From: Bolinopsis microptera
Taxonomy: Eukaryota > Ctenophora > Tentaculata > Lobata > Bolinopsidae
DNA length: 64,000 nucleotides
Direction of reading: 5' to 3'
Assembly (NCBI RefSeq): GCF_026151205.1
Contig: NC_087081.1
Location: 13,412,340-13,476,339 of the forward strand
Shown one piece after another: positions 22,753 to 34,895 of the stretch. Within the stretch, counting starts at the first letter, position 1, and each line of letters opens with the position of its first letter. Below the pieces are notes generated by a model. It was not told where the DNA came from, searched no databases, and was given only the letters and a program-made list of their open reading frames with translations. Made by a program: the position numbers and the translations under genes.

Positions 22753-24039
22753 TCTCCCCGATCGAAATTTAATGACGACCCCGTCATGTTATAATATATA
22801 ATTTAAAGAATCCTTAGTTACATACAAGACGTACTAAATAATGAGAAAGAGTAAAGAATAAGGAATAAATTTTGTCCGTATATACTTCCATTTCGGTACA
22901 TTTAGATAATACTTTGTTAAATTGTCTAATAATTTTTAAATTGTTTAATAATTTTTACGATATATTAATTAAATACATTTATCGGATCATACCCTTACAA
23001 ACAGCTAATAGGCAACTTAAATTAAAATCATAAAGTATCTATCCTTAAGGTTTTTTCACATAACTCTACTTCAGCGGTAATTACAGCACAACAATTAAAA
23101 GTCTGTACTCCTCCCGATAGAGAGACCACCGTGTCACAATACACGTTAAAACAAAATTTATAATTTAAGCTTGTTATCAATTTATAGTGTTATTATCGTT
23201 TATGTTATTATTATATCGGATCTTTATAGAAATAGGAGGTTTCGACTGTTTAAGCTCACTCACATAGTGTATACTTCATAACTTAAGAAATAATTGAAAT
23301 AAAATTTCGACCATTCTACTTTTTATCTTCTTACTTACTTATCTTTATTATTATTATTATTTATTTTTTTACTCTTTTTTATCTTTTTTTTTATACATTA
23401 AACCATACTATAATGATTCTACAATTACATGTTATGATCTATAAAATTTCTATAGCACATTTTCTCGCAAAAGCACGACAAAATAAACTTTCAAAAAAAA
23501 ATTAAAATACGAAACTCTACATTGGCTATTCTTCGATCAGCCGTTTATATCTTTAATTCGCGCAATTACTTAATCAATAATACATACTTCTTAATTCGAA
23601 TACTACAACTCTTAGCTAAACTACTTGACTTTTAAAATATAATACTACTAAGCGGCTATACTTCGATCAGCCGACGGTACTACTTCACACAGCATAAACA
23701 ATTCTAACACAGTGCAAAAGGATTTGCTGCTACAAAGGGCAATGTTTCTAATTTATTTATTATCGCTACAACATCTGCACTTCTAAGTTCTCTCAACTTG
23801 TTCGTAACTTTTTCGGTATTCTGCGGAGAATAAAAATAATCTTAGTAGTACTTACATATTTCTTCATAAATCTATAAATGCCTAATGCAGTAATTAATGT
23901 GCAGCCACCAGCCATATTTCACAACGTAAATTACCCCAACTTCAACAAAATTTGTATCCCTTATTTCCCAGCATGATTCCACCATGCCAACTTTAACAAC
24001 ATCACTTCTATATCAAATCACTTCTCTATGTATCTACTT

Positions 24040-24390
24040 CATTTAAAATATCTTCCCTTCTTCTTCACGTCCGCATACCCTATTACACTAAATCATCTTT
24101 ATTTTTTAAAACAACAAACCCTTTATCAAATCTCCCTCTGTCTCATCATAATTCAAATATCTTCTCTTTTTCACGTCCGCATACCCTATTACGCTAAATC
24201 ATCTTTATTTTTAAACAACAAACCCTTTATCAAATCTCCCTCTGTATCATATCTTCTCTTCTTCACGTCCGCATACCCTATTACGCTAAATCATCTTTAT
24301 TTTTAAACAACAAACCCTTTATCAAATCTCCCTCTGTATCATATCTTCTCTTCTTCACGTCCGCATACCATATTACGCTAAATCATGTTG
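24040..24390. repeat. Tandem repeat inside the LTR element, about 92-106 bp period
   Basis: The landmark CACGTCCGCATACC recurs at 24066, 24172, 24264 and 24356 (spacing 106, 92, 92). AAACAACAAACCCTTTATC lies between the copies. Such arrays are common in the internal region of non-coding LTR elements. Confidence 0.88.
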
Positions 24391-25010
24391 CCAATCTTAG
24401 TTTCAAAGTTCAAAGGGTCGTACTGAATCCGAAGTGTTTCTAAACACCAAGAGCTCTTTTGGCAGTATCACAACACTCAAATAACAGATAAGAAGCCCAT
24501 CTACTAATTAAAACTAACACCTTGTCAACAACCATTATAGCACCTCCTCCCAATAAACTTCACAAGATCTTCTAAACCCCGTATCCCTTAGCCGGCTAAT
24601 AATTTATACTGCAGTTTGATATATCTCCCCATAATATAATTGTCTCACATTTCAAAATCTCATAATAGCATAATCTCATTATCTCGTAACATCATACATC
24701 TCTCGCATCATTCCCATCTTTATCTAATTATACGGCCGTATATTTCCTATAATATATCACTTCTTTCTCTTTAACATCTTCTTCTCTTACTTCTCATTAT
24801 AATTACATCACTTCTTTGTCTCTTCTACCTACTTCTCTGTTGTGACTTCATCATTTTATGGCTATGGCTGCAACAACTAATATCAATGTAAATAAATAAA
24901 TTGCACTAACGGTGCACTAACAAAACAAACTAAGGTTTGGTGTCTCTTCCAGATTTTTTGAAAATTTTGCTAGAAAATTTTGTACAGAGAGAGCCGCATT
25001 AGGGCTACAT

Positions 25011-26791
25011 TGTTAAGAGGCGTACTCGGGTTTCAGCACGACAACTTACTTAACGGCCTATTTAATGCTCCAATTTTCCATGACTTCTAGAGATTATTTA
25101 TTTATTATATTTCATTAAATTGTGATGGTATTAATTTAACTACGTATAATGGGCTCCTTTTAACTAGAGTATGGAAATTCAAGTTCCGATATTATGGAAT
25201 ACCTCCCGGTTTGAGACTCACTCAGGGCACAGTTCAAACCCAAACTCTCTTTGTACGGATACATTTTTAGGACAGTAATTTCTATTGTAATTATGGACTT
25301 CAGAATTTTATGCGAATTTGTATCTGGAAGATAACCAATTAAAACAAGTTAATAAAGGGTTGTAAAATAATTGGGTTAAATAGGACTACAATATTAATTT
25401 AACTCTCATATCTCATAACTTAGTGTTAATGTCCATTTACCCCAATAATTGAAGTAGTAGCGAATGTGGCGAGGGTGAAGCGATTAAATAGGATGATTCA
25501 CGAGGTCGCTGTTCCGGTTCTCTCTCTCTCTCAAGGAATAAGAATATAAAGTGGCGATCTGGTCTTTTCATATAGTGGAATGTCAACTAGAACTGAACCA
25601 TCTTGCATGGTCATCTCGAGGATCTAACATAGTGCCGAACGGTTCTCGAGGAAGGAGGGGGGAATCAATCTGAAGTAAGATAATTATAAGTACGGAGCGT
25701 TTAAGTAGTGACAATATTCAGATTGATTAAGTTAAATTAAGGGAAAATCTATCGTAGGAACCTCTTAATGAAGACGTAATAAACTTACGAAGCAATACGA
25801 CTGGTGGAGCTTAGGTGAGGACAGGCAGAACAAGTGGGGTGGGTATCACCGTCATATTGCCTGGAAATTAATAACTATTAGAACTAATAATTAGTACACA
25901 GGAAATAACTATAATACTACAATCGTCAACGTTAACAAGTGGAAAAGTGCTATGATTATGAACGATGGATTAAGGGTTACGTAAGATTTTTACCTCAGGA
26001 AAGGAACTCAATAGCCTAATTCTGGAAGGATCTATCGGGAACAGGTAGTACTAGTAGTGCGAGGAATCTGATGAGATATTATGTATATTAACGGCATATT
26101 AAGCATTATACGACGGAAATTGACCTAAGTACGAACTAATCTTTAAGGTCAACCTTTTGATACGAATGCAATCAATGACAATAACATGATCAAGAACTTA
26201 ATCTAAATTACGAACCTATAATAGAAATGAGTAACATGTGGAGAGAGAACGGACACAGCAGAACAAGACCCCGGGCCATGATAGGAGACAGGTGAATGCA
26301 GAAGGCGAAAGGCAGCGAGCAGCAGGCGAGCTTCCCTTTTTGTATAGTGCTGGTTGACAGGTCTTTGGGGAGTTGAAGGGGGAGTTGATTCTCATGGCAC
26401 TCTTGTAACACCTCGGCTAGTTCGTCAACACAATAATCAATAATCAATGCTGTTAAAATAATTGTAAGTATTCTTTTAACTATAAGCTCTAATAAATTTG
26501 AAACTTTAACAATCTTTAAGCCACTGCTTTTCCCACCGGGAACTTCACAATTCTAAATAACTACTAATTTACGAAGACTTAAAATACTAACTACAGCTTC
26601 ACGCCGTGGGACATTGCAACCCTACTGATAAAGACTTCAAAACTAATCTGACTACCAGTCTAGACCGACTACCAGTCTTTTAGTAAAACTATTCTATAAA
26701 TTACTATAAGTATAATACAGGCCGTGAGATATTGCAAACCTGAGATATTGCAAACCAATTCACCCTCAATTCACTATACCCCTACCTAACA
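25011..26791. repeat. Right LTR, 1781 bp
   Basis: Direct copy of 20972-22752, preceded by a short purine-rich run and followed by the GGGGA target duplication. Confidence 0.92.
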
Positions 26792-27090
26792 GGGGACTAG
26801 CTCATGAACTATGTTATTGTTGAGTGCCATAATTTTGTTGACTTTTTTCCGCCAAGTGACCCTTGAAAACATCATATACTAGTAGTAGTAGAGTTTTCTG
26901 TGCCTCCGGCAGACCAAGGAGAACCTTTCCGTCGTTAACTTACGGCACAATAAAGTTCTCAAAGTTGTCATATTCTGGACAAAAAGTTCGAAATGGAAAA
27001 ATTTTTGAAAAAATTTCAACGGACTTTAACTTGGACGGACATTAATTGAACGGACTTTATTTGAACGGACATACTTGATTCTAGCCCCTA
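26792..27090 (-). pseudogene. pogo-like transposon remnant, part 2
   Basis: Reverse complement of about 31660-31915, running from the LTR insertion point outward through TTGAACGGACTTTATTTGAAC units. The terminal CCTTATCGG end is lost. Joined with 20855-20971, it corresponds to the uninterrupted copy at 31.6-32.0 kb. Confidence 0.75.
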
Positions 27091-28121
27091 CCTCCTCGAA
27101 CGTACTTGATTCTAGTAGCCCCTTATACATCCTTGAACTCTACGCAGTTTTTAAGTGTACGTCTTAAATATATACCCAGTCCTAAGCACCAGCAAGGTCA
27201 AAAGGAAATCGCGGCACGTGCGGAATCGCGATTTTTCCCATTCTACGCGACAAATCGCGATTTTTGACGTTTGCCGCGAAAAATCGCAATTTTCTCAGAT
27301 GCTAGCGAAAAATCGCGATTTTTCAGTTCTCCGCGACAAATTGTCCATTTTTCTTTAAATCTGAGGACCAAATTTGCGCATTCTCTTTTAAGTTCGAGGG
27401 CCAAATATCACGTTCTTTATAATTATAAGGGTGACCGCGACGACTGAACCCAATTGAACCTATTTCCCACACAGTTAACAGGGCACCCAATCAGCTTAAA
27501 TGGGTGCCCAAGGCCAAGCCCCAAGCAGCGTAAATCCCAAAACGACAACTGAACCCAAATTTTCCAAATGATTACGCTAGCGTAATTTTGACAGAATAGC
27601 TATTTGTAAAACTGATAACGGAGGGGGGGGGGGGGGGGGGGGTTCTAAACATCTGTACAGACTAGATTAATTCATGAAGAAGTAACCAGCTATATTAAAT
27701 TATACGCTAAATAAATGATAAAGAGGCCAGCAGCTACAAGTAAAATACCCGAAAACTACATTGCTGGGATAAGATCATTCCAAATTTTGGTAGAGGTGTA
27801 CAGAAAGTTTTGTTGGGAGATATCTAATCTCAGTAATGGGATCAAACGAAGTTTTTCATTTTTAGGGCAGAACTTGAAAAGATCTTTAATGGACTGAGGG
27901 ACATAAAATCTAAGGATTTTGAATAGTTCCATAAATGTATGATACATGTGCAGATTCTCCGGATTCATATGTTTCTGCTCAGTTAACAGCAGTTTAGTGT
28001 GTTCAAGTCAGTATATTCTTGCTAGCCATAATATGTTTATTATAAGTTCTCGAACGTGCACATTTTAAGTAGTATTCTTTATGATCAAAATCGCAGATGT
28101 TACAATTGTAACATTTGCAAT
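27091..28121. other. Non-coding, degenerate repeats
   Basis: A run of TCGCGATTTTT motifs occurs at 27180-27345. A G run of about 18 lies at 27625-27642. No gene was seen. Confidence 0.5.
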
Positions 28122-28370
28122 TTTGGTGACGTAAAAAGCAGGAGGTTAGGGCGTGGTAACGTAAAAAACAGGTGGTTAGGGTGTGGTGACGTAAAAAGCA
28201 GAAGTTAGGAAGTGGTGACGTAAAAAATAGGAGTTTAGGGCGTGGTAACGTAAAAAAACAGTAGGTTAGGGCGTGGTAACGTAAAAAACAGGTGGTTAGG
28301 GTGTGGTAACGTAAAAAACAGGAGGTTAAGGCGTGGTAACGTGAAAAAATAGGATTTTAGGGCGTGGTGT
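28122..28370. repeat. Minisatellite, about 31-bp unit, eight to nine copies
   Basis: Units of the form GGTAACGTAAAAAACAGG followed by TGGTTAGGGTGT repeat head to tail with small changes. A short frame on the - strand (LLFFTLPHPN) is a product of the repeat. Confidence 0.9.
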
Positions 28371-28980
28371 TCTCGCTGTATATAGAGTAGGTCTGTGTAA
28401 TGTAGCCCTACTTTAAGTAGAGCTATCATGCGGCTTCTAGTGCTCTAGTGGAATCAGAAAATTATAAGAATTTTCCAAGTGATGCTGTTATCATGAAACA
28501 GCGTAGTCTAGTACTACTGTTATAGTTCACAAATCCAAAATTTATCCAAATAATTGTTAGTCAAAGCTTATCTCTCGTTGATAATTAGGGCTATATTAAG
28601 GCTAAATAATGTCGGTATCCTATACCCTCTGGAGAATTATAAGTAAAGTTGAGGCTAACTTTCAAAGGCTCCAGAGAAATTGTTTACAAGATGGAACAGT
28701 TGATCAGAGAAGATTTTTGTATTTTATTTTCTCAAATATTGGGTTTCATTTTTGTAAAATAAGAAAATGAAAAAAAAAACCGGTTTTTCGGTAAAAATTC
28801 CCATATTTTCGTTCCCAAATCATTTAGGTCACCGGAATTATGTCGAAAATAAATATTTTTCGTAAGGTAGCTGGTTACTCCTTCATGAATTAATCTAGTC
28901 TACAAATGTTTGAAACCGTTCCAATGTATCGTAAACACCCTGTACACTGTGAAGTTATCTACGTATAACTAGCATTACAA

Positions 28981-29515
28981 GCTATTATATCCAGGTAAAT
29001 GCGGATAGATAAAACGGAGTACGACAGTCGACAGAGACTTGAAGTCGTCTATTTTCAATCAGCGTGCCTTAAGGAATCTCTAATAGAAAGCCGAACCGCA
29101 TGGAGAACGGTACTATGCACAAGAGAACAGCACCCCAGTCTTTATGTTTAGCTTATACTAGCTATTGTATAACTATAAGTTGCTGGGATGGAATCGAAAT
29201 CCCAAAACACAGGCAGAATAAAATTGGTGCAATTGCAAAGCGATGTATAAGAGTAAGACTGCTATTTTAAAATAGCAGTCTTATACATCGCTTTGCAATT
29301 GCACCAATTTTAATGTGCAATCTACCTGTGTTTTGGAATTTCGATTCCACCCCAGCAACTTATACAATAGCTAAACATGAATACAAGGTGCCGTTCTCCA
29401 TGCGGCTTTCTATTAGAGATTCCTTAAGGCACGCTGATCAATAATAGATGACTTCAAGTCTCCGTCGTACTCCGTTTTACTTTTATCGATCCGCATCTAC
29501 CTGGATGTAATAGCT
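28981..29515. mobile_element. Foldback element, two arms of about 260 bp
   Basis: GCTATTATATCCAGGTA at the left mirrors TACCTGGATGTAATAGC at the right, and the arms meet at the perfect centre GACTGCTATTTT / AAAATAGCAGTC (axis 29268/29269). Complementarity is high close to the axis and lower outward, and the left arm is slightly longer. It has no coding capacity. Confidence 0.88.
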
Positions 29516-30534
29516 GGTACCGCGACAATTGACCCCCCGACAATTGACCCCCCGACAATTGCAAATTGACCCCCCGACAATTGACCCCCCGACAATTGAC
29601 CCCTATGTAATTACACTGGGGTCAATTGTCGCGAAATCTAGGGCTGAGTACGACAATTGACCCCCCGACAATTGACCCCCCATGTAATTACACTGGGGTC
29701 AATTGATCGGGTTAGGGTCAGGGTCCTGAATCAGGATCCTGAGTCAGGGTCCTGGGTCAGGGACCAGGGTTAGGGTTAGGGTTAGGGTTAGGGTTAGGGT
29801 TAGGGTTAGGGTTAGGGTTAGGGTTAGGGTTAGGGTTAGGGTTAGGGTTAGGGTTAGGGTTAGGGTTAGGGTTAGGGTTACTGGGTTAGGGTTAGGGTTA
29901 GGGTTAGGGTTAGGGTCCTGGGTTAGGGTTAGGGTCAGGGTCAGGGTCAGGGTCAGGGTCAGGGTCAGGGTCAGGCTAGGGTTAGGGTTAGGGTTAGGGT
30001 TAGGGTTAGGGTTAGGGTTAGGGTTAGGGTTAGGGTTAGGGTTAGGGTTAGGGTTAGGGTTAGGGTTAGGGTTAGGGTTAGGATTAGGGTTAGGGTTAGG
30101 GTTAGGGTTAGGGTTAGGGTTAGGGTTAGGGTTAGGGTTAGGGTTAGGGTTAGGGTTAGGGTTAGGGTTAGGGTTACTGGGTTAGGGTTAGGGTTAGGGT
30201 TAGGGTTAGGGTCCTGGGTTAGGGTTAGGGTCAGGGTCAGGGTCAGGGTCAGGGTCAGGGTCAGGGTCAGGCTAGGGTTAGGGTTAGGGTTAGGGTTAGG
30301 GTTAGGGTTAGGGTTAGGGTTAGGGTTAGGGTTAGGGTTAGGGTTAGGGTTAGGGTTAGGGATTAGGGTTAGGGTTAGGGTTAGGGTTAGGGTTAGGGTT
30401 AGGGTTAGGGTTAGGGTTAGGGCTAGGGTTAGGGTTAGGGTCCTGGGTCAATTGTCGGGGGGTTAATTGTCGGGGGGTCAATTGTCGGGGGGGGTCGGGG
30501 GGTCAATTGTCGGGGGGTCAATTGTCGCCCACCC
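29516..30534. repeat. Interstitial telomeric (TTAGGG)n array bounded by inverted GACAATTGACCCC repeats
   Basis: Left: about six GACAATTGACCCC units and GGGTCA-type variants. Centre (29763-30445): blocks of TTAGGG with GGGTCA runs and interruptions such as TACTGGG and GTCCTGGG. Right: the inverted units GGGGTCAATTGTC. GTAATAGCT stands on both sides (29507-29515 and 30535-30543), a possible 9-bp insertion duplication. An internal segment is itself duplicated with a period near 297 bp (TACTGGGTTAGGG at about 29879 and 30176). Ordinary sequence continues on both sides, so this is not a chromosome end. Confidence 0.9.
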
Positions 30535-30543
30535 GTAATAGCT

Positions 30544-31599
30544 TAGTCGCGGCACCGCGATTTTTGGCCTAAATAATCGCGATTTTATTTTGTCCTTGAG
30601 CACCAGAGAACTGCACCAGCGAACGGCACTTTGCCTTTACACTTAGCTAACTTGTACTTGTAGTCGGATACAAATTGCATCTTCAAGTTGAAGACGCGAT
30701 ACTTCATAAATCATACTGCGATAGATTGGTTCATAATTTATCTTTCATCTTCTAGTATATATATATATGGACACGTTCATTTGAGTTTGAGGATATTGGT
30801 AAATATAAGCGACCCTATTAAAAGGCACAGTGTAGTTGACTTTGTCACACTATGAAATTACACAAACCCTTGATTGTTAGGATCTAATCGTCTCATCGTC
30901 TAGGCTAACTTTGTCACATAACGATATCTTAATCAGGTGATAAGATATCGCTTAAATACGGCCGGCACGGTATAAAGTTACATTGTCACACTATAAACAT
31001 GTGACGGAGTAAATATGGACCCCTTACTGCCGTTTTTGAACAAATTTTTGAGTGTCCAGTTGATTGGATGGGTACATATGACCATTACCTACATATTTGA
31101 CGACTTTTTTTCGTTAGATGGTGCACTCAGGTTTACTCTGTCACACATTTAAGAAAATATATGAAAAATTTTTAGGGCACCCTGATAAGCGATGCTGATT
31201 GCTGAGTAGTGTAGGTTTATTTGATGGCCTGGAATTGCTAGGAATTGTTATCATATCATATAGTCGTAAGGAATTAAAACACAGAAGGCACAAACAAGTT
31301 TACTTTGTCACATAATCTTGATGATATCTGAACATGACGTGTGAAATTGGACAAATAATGATATACCAGCTTAAACCCCTTATATTACATACTATGGATC
31401 AAAAAAAAACTGCTTATAGTACCATGCACCAGTCACATAAATCATTATCGGGTGGTTATATGTTAACAGTGTCAAAATTAAACTACCGCAACATGGTCAA
31501 AAATAGGGTAATTTCGTCACAAAAAAGTTATTATAACTCTGTTAGCTCCTTGCTGGCAAAATAAATAGCTTATCGAATTTTTTTAATGATAAAGTTACA
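30544..31599. other. Non-coding spacer
   Basis: AT-rich, with recurring ACTTTGTCACA-like motifs. A 76-codon frame (31334-31564) has no recognisable domain. Confidence 0.5.
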
Positions 31600-31866
31600 T
31601 ACCTTATCGGACCTTATTTGGACGGACATTACATTTACTTGAACGCTGGGGGCCCTAGCGTTCATCTTAATGTCCGTTCTAATAAAGTCCGTTCAATTAA
31701 TGTCCGTCCAAGTTAAAGTCCGTTGAAATTTTTTCGAAAATTTTTCCATTTCGAACTTTTTGTCCAGAATATGACAACATATGAGAACTTTATTGTGCCG
31801 TAAGTTAACGACGGAAAGGTTCTCCTTGGTCTGCCGGAGGCACAGAAAACTCTACTCTAAAAAGTC

Positions 31867-32233
31867 AACGAAATTATGGCACTCAACAACATAGTTCATG
31901 TGCTAGTTCCCGCCAACATAACAAACTTGTTCCAGCCTCTAGATATTACGGTAAATCGTGTTGCCAAAGACATTGTCCGACGTTGTTATAGTTCATATTA
32001 CTGAGGGGAGGTAATGAAACAGTGCTAGGAAAGCTCCACATGATGTTAAGGTTAACCTAAAGTTGTCTAAGATAAAACCACTTCACGCCGAATGGCTTGT
32101 AAAAGTTAACGCTGAAATGCAGGACCGGGGTAGTTTGATAAAAAAGGTTTCCATAAAGCTAGAAATCACTGATGCTTGTTTAAGCATGGACTATTTCATG
32201 CACGAAAACTCATTTGATGAAGATGATATGTGA
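31867..32233 (+). pseudogene. pogo/Tigger-type DDE transposase, C-terminal remnant
   Basis: One frame reads VHVLVPANITNLFQPLDITV and continues to a conserved Tyr-rich end. The QPLD-N block after a P-A-N-x-T motif is the hallmark of the DDE_1 transposase catalytic domain (Jerky/Tigger/pogo). Two stop codons (near 32003 and 32027) and a frame change follow. The second frame then gives PLHAEWLVKVNAEMQDRGSL and an acidic C-terminus ending in EDDM. It is inactive. The same fragment, inverted, is at 20855-27090. Confidence 0.82.
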
Positions 32234-32359
32234 TATTAGACACTGATCATGTACACACAGTTTAACATTTTTACTGCTTAATGGCTGCTTAAAAAACTGC
32301 TGAAATTAAAAAAACGTCAAAAAATTGAAAAAATTTCGGATTTTTGATGGTTTTGAATA

Positions 32360-33215
32360 GTAGAGGCTCTTACGGGCAAAAAGACGTGTTTTCTGCTACG
32401 AGTTTAGAGACCTAACCGCTAATTGGACACAATAGTATGATGTCTAAGGATCGATAATATGTTAAGAAGTATAAATTTGGCCTTATTAGTCACATGCTAT
32501 TCTAATGCGCGTTTTAAACTTTGACAGTCTATTACTCTAAGGCAAATAGAGTAATTATATTCATATTTTGTCAGCAATAAGATCACATTATTTTCTATTT
32601 GGTGTGAAAATATGAGCTAGAACGGACATAATCTCGCTGAGTCATAGCTGTTTGAAATTTATGATGAACGCGCGGGTGCCAATTGATAACAACTAAATGC
32701 TTTTGCGCGTAGGGCGCGTCGAAAATTTGGCAAAAACGCTTGCGGAGTGACAATATTCAAACTTCGATAAAGTATATGAAGTGGGTACTTCTCGGAAAGG
32801 AAAAATTTAGGCAAACACGATGAAACTATTTTTGGGTTGATTTGATACAACTGCAAAAAATTATTCAAACTTCAAGCAAAAAAGTCAAAATTTTTACCAC
32901 TTTTTTGGATTTTTACCCCAGAAAAAATAGAGGGATTTGTTTTATTTTTATACCATCTTGTGCGGCTGTCTTTCAGCTATCTCCATGCAAGTTTTGCCGA
33001 CATGCCAACAAAATTAACTTGCTCAAAATATCAAAAAACATGGTTTTTGGCCTATTTTTGGCCCAAAAATCGGTTTTTTGCAATTTTAACCCAGAAAAAT
33101 CAGTCCAATCCTCTTGAAACTACTTTTAATCGATTCTACGGTCAAAAATACGTCTGGTAAGGTGTATCTGGGGTCCCTGGCGTATCGAGCAGACAATGCC
33201 CGTAAGAGCCTCTAC
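32360..33215. mobile_element. 856-bp TA-flanked MITE, copy 2
   Basis: Near-identical to 17552-18408, with the same GTAGAGGCTCTTACGGGC ends and TA on each side (32358-32359 and 33216-33217). It is inserted within the pogo-like element, so it is the younger of the two insertions. Confidence 0.88.
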
Positions 33216-33302
33216 TAGAATGCCTTCGAGCGTTCATATTAATGTCCGTTCATAATTATGTCCGTTCATGTAATGTCCGTCCAAATAAGGTCCGATAAGG
33301 TA

Positions 33303-33690
33303 TTCAGGGATAGACGCTTTGCCAGTCAATTGAAGCCTGTATTTAAGTGTCCATAGATTCAAAAGTATAAAAGATAAAGCCATTTCCGACCACAGGTCTT
33401 GCAAATAATTGTTTACACTTTAGTTTACATTGTATAAAAAAATTATTTGACGTCATAAACACCCCTTGATGACGTCATCAAGTTAACCGTTTTTAAAACT
33501 TGATTTTTGACAAAGTAATAACTTTTAAAATTAATTTAAAACCATTAAGGAGTAATTTTATTCAAAATCTGAGGAAATTTTGATCTTAGATAATTGTTCA
33601 AGCATTCTGAAAATCTACCGGAAAGTTTTTCTAGCTTGCTCCTTCATAAAGATATTCGTCATTGAAGTTTGTCAGTAGGGACTACGGGTG
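33303..33690 (+). repeat. Truncated copy of family Z
   Basis: Matches 48898-49272 closely: TAGACGCTTTGCCAGTCAAT, then AAAGTATAAAAGATAAAGCC, then the TGATGACGTCATCA palindrome at 33468-33481. It stops near TTGAAGTTTGT. Confidence 0.8.
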
Positions 33691-33700
33691 GAAGATGAAT

Positions 33701-34560
33701 AATTGATATTCCAACAGCATCTTGTTCCCTGCATTGTGCCGATTCCGGGAAGCATTTTGTTTACGCTCTCATCATTCTGTAGGATGAGATATCGTTCATT
33801 TAAAATTGGGTAATTATAGGCCTGTCAAGGATTTCAGCCTAATTAAGAGCTGATCAATTGCAGCTAGTTGTGCCATATAAGGGATAACTGAGGTCACGTG
33901 ACATTCAGTCCTATCACGTGACCGCTAATCCTATCACGTGACCTTGATTCGTAAAGCCTCGGGCACGTGATCACATTCGTAACGTGTCGTATGCCGACTA
34001 GGAGATTTTGTGACGTCACCAGAGCTTAAGCTACTTGATCAGGCCTTATATGAAATAATATCGTGTATCGGGTGTAATTGGACCCAATTAGAGCAGCTGA
34101 GCGCTCAATTATAGCAGCATCTGGTACCACCTTCTGAAACCCAGCAGACAGCTGGCCCAGAGAATCGAAATTAGAAGGATTTTTTATTGATGGAAATCGA
34201 AGCGGAAACCTTGTAACCCTATGTTTTCGATGACGCCGAACAAGATTAAACAGGTTATAATTGTCCTACTCTCGTGTAAATTGCTCTAAAACGTGATTGA
34301 AATTGTAATGATGCTATCAATTGTAATACAATTACAGTTTTTACATTAAGCTGAACGGCTGGCATTCCTGGGCCGCACTCATCCCAGATTGTCATTCCGC
34401 CGCAGCTTCAATTTTTCAGAATATTACAGCCTGGGGTCCCCAGGTAACGACTGGAACCACTATATCTGCCTAATCTCAGTTATTGTCAATAACGAAGCCT
34501 GTGATCCGCACATCAGTAATTGAATGGGCTTGAATTGAACGTCGTGTTATTACTATAAAA
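33701..34560 (+). repeat. 860-bp direct repeat, copy 1
   Basis: Starts AATTGATATTCCAACAGC and repeats at an offset of 1195 bp. It has three TCACGTGAC-type motifs within about 70 bp and an old R80-like unit at 34368-34448. Confidence 0.88.
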
Positions 34561-34895
34561 AATATCATAGTATCGGGTAAATTTTTTCAAAATGCACTTG
34601 AATGTCATCAATTTGATTAAGTTATCATAAGTTGAATAGCTGGCGCATTTACAGTGCTACGTTTTCAATTATTCTACGAACACTTGGAATTAAAATCTAT
34701 TTATATATATATTGCATTGTTTAATACTTATAATAAAGATTGCTAAGTTCAGTGTGTGGACGAAGTATAGCGATGGAATCACTAACATATTTATGACTGT
34801 TTGATATTTCTTCGCTGCAGTCTGCATATCATCCAGAGAAAGCTAATTTTAAAGAAGTAGTCTCGAAATTTTCGGGAATAAACTCAATATTGCAT

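Larger units (their letters stand above)
20972..26791. mobile_element. Non-autonomous LTR retrotransposon, 5.8 kb
   Basis: Two direct repeats of exactly 1781 bp begin TGTTAAGAGG and end CCTACCTAACA, the TGTTA/TAACA ends usual for LTRs. They are flanked by GGGGA (20967-20971 and 26792-26796), a 5-bp target duplication. The 2258-bp interior (22753-25010) holds no gag, protease, integrase or reverse transcriptase frame, so the element must have relied on proteins made elsewhere. No standard TGG-type primer site is evident after the 5' LTR; a short purine-rich AGAGAGAG lies about 25 bp before the 3' LTR. Equal length and near identity of the LTRs suggest a recent insertion. Orientation cannot be fixed. 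Confidence 0.92.
31602..33300 (+). mobile_element. pogo-like DNA transposon with nested MITE
   Basis: CCTTATCGGACCTTATTTGG at the left and its inverted complement at the right (ends GGTCCGATAAGG) are flanked by TA (31600-31601 and 33301-33302). More GGACGGACATTA and TTGAACG-type units lie inside both ends. It carries a degraded transposase C-terminus and, at 32360-33215, a nested TA-flanked MITE. The nested copy adds 858 bp including its target duplication; without it the element would be about 0.84 kb, so most of the transposase gene is already gone. Confidence 0.88.

Noticed and set aside
24040-24390. CRISPR-like array
   Set aside because: Repeats are long, directly adjacent and AT-rich in an animal LTR element; there are no unique spacers and no cas genes.
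28235-28429. 64-codon - strand frame with LLFFTLP repeats
   Set aside because: Product of the 31-bp minisatellite.
29516-30534. A true telomere at this position
   Set aside because: Ordinary sequence and transposons continue on both sides, and the array is bounded by inverted repeats.
32842-33117. 91-codon frame in the 856-bp MITE
   Set aside because: The other MITE copy breaks the frame and it resembles no transposase.
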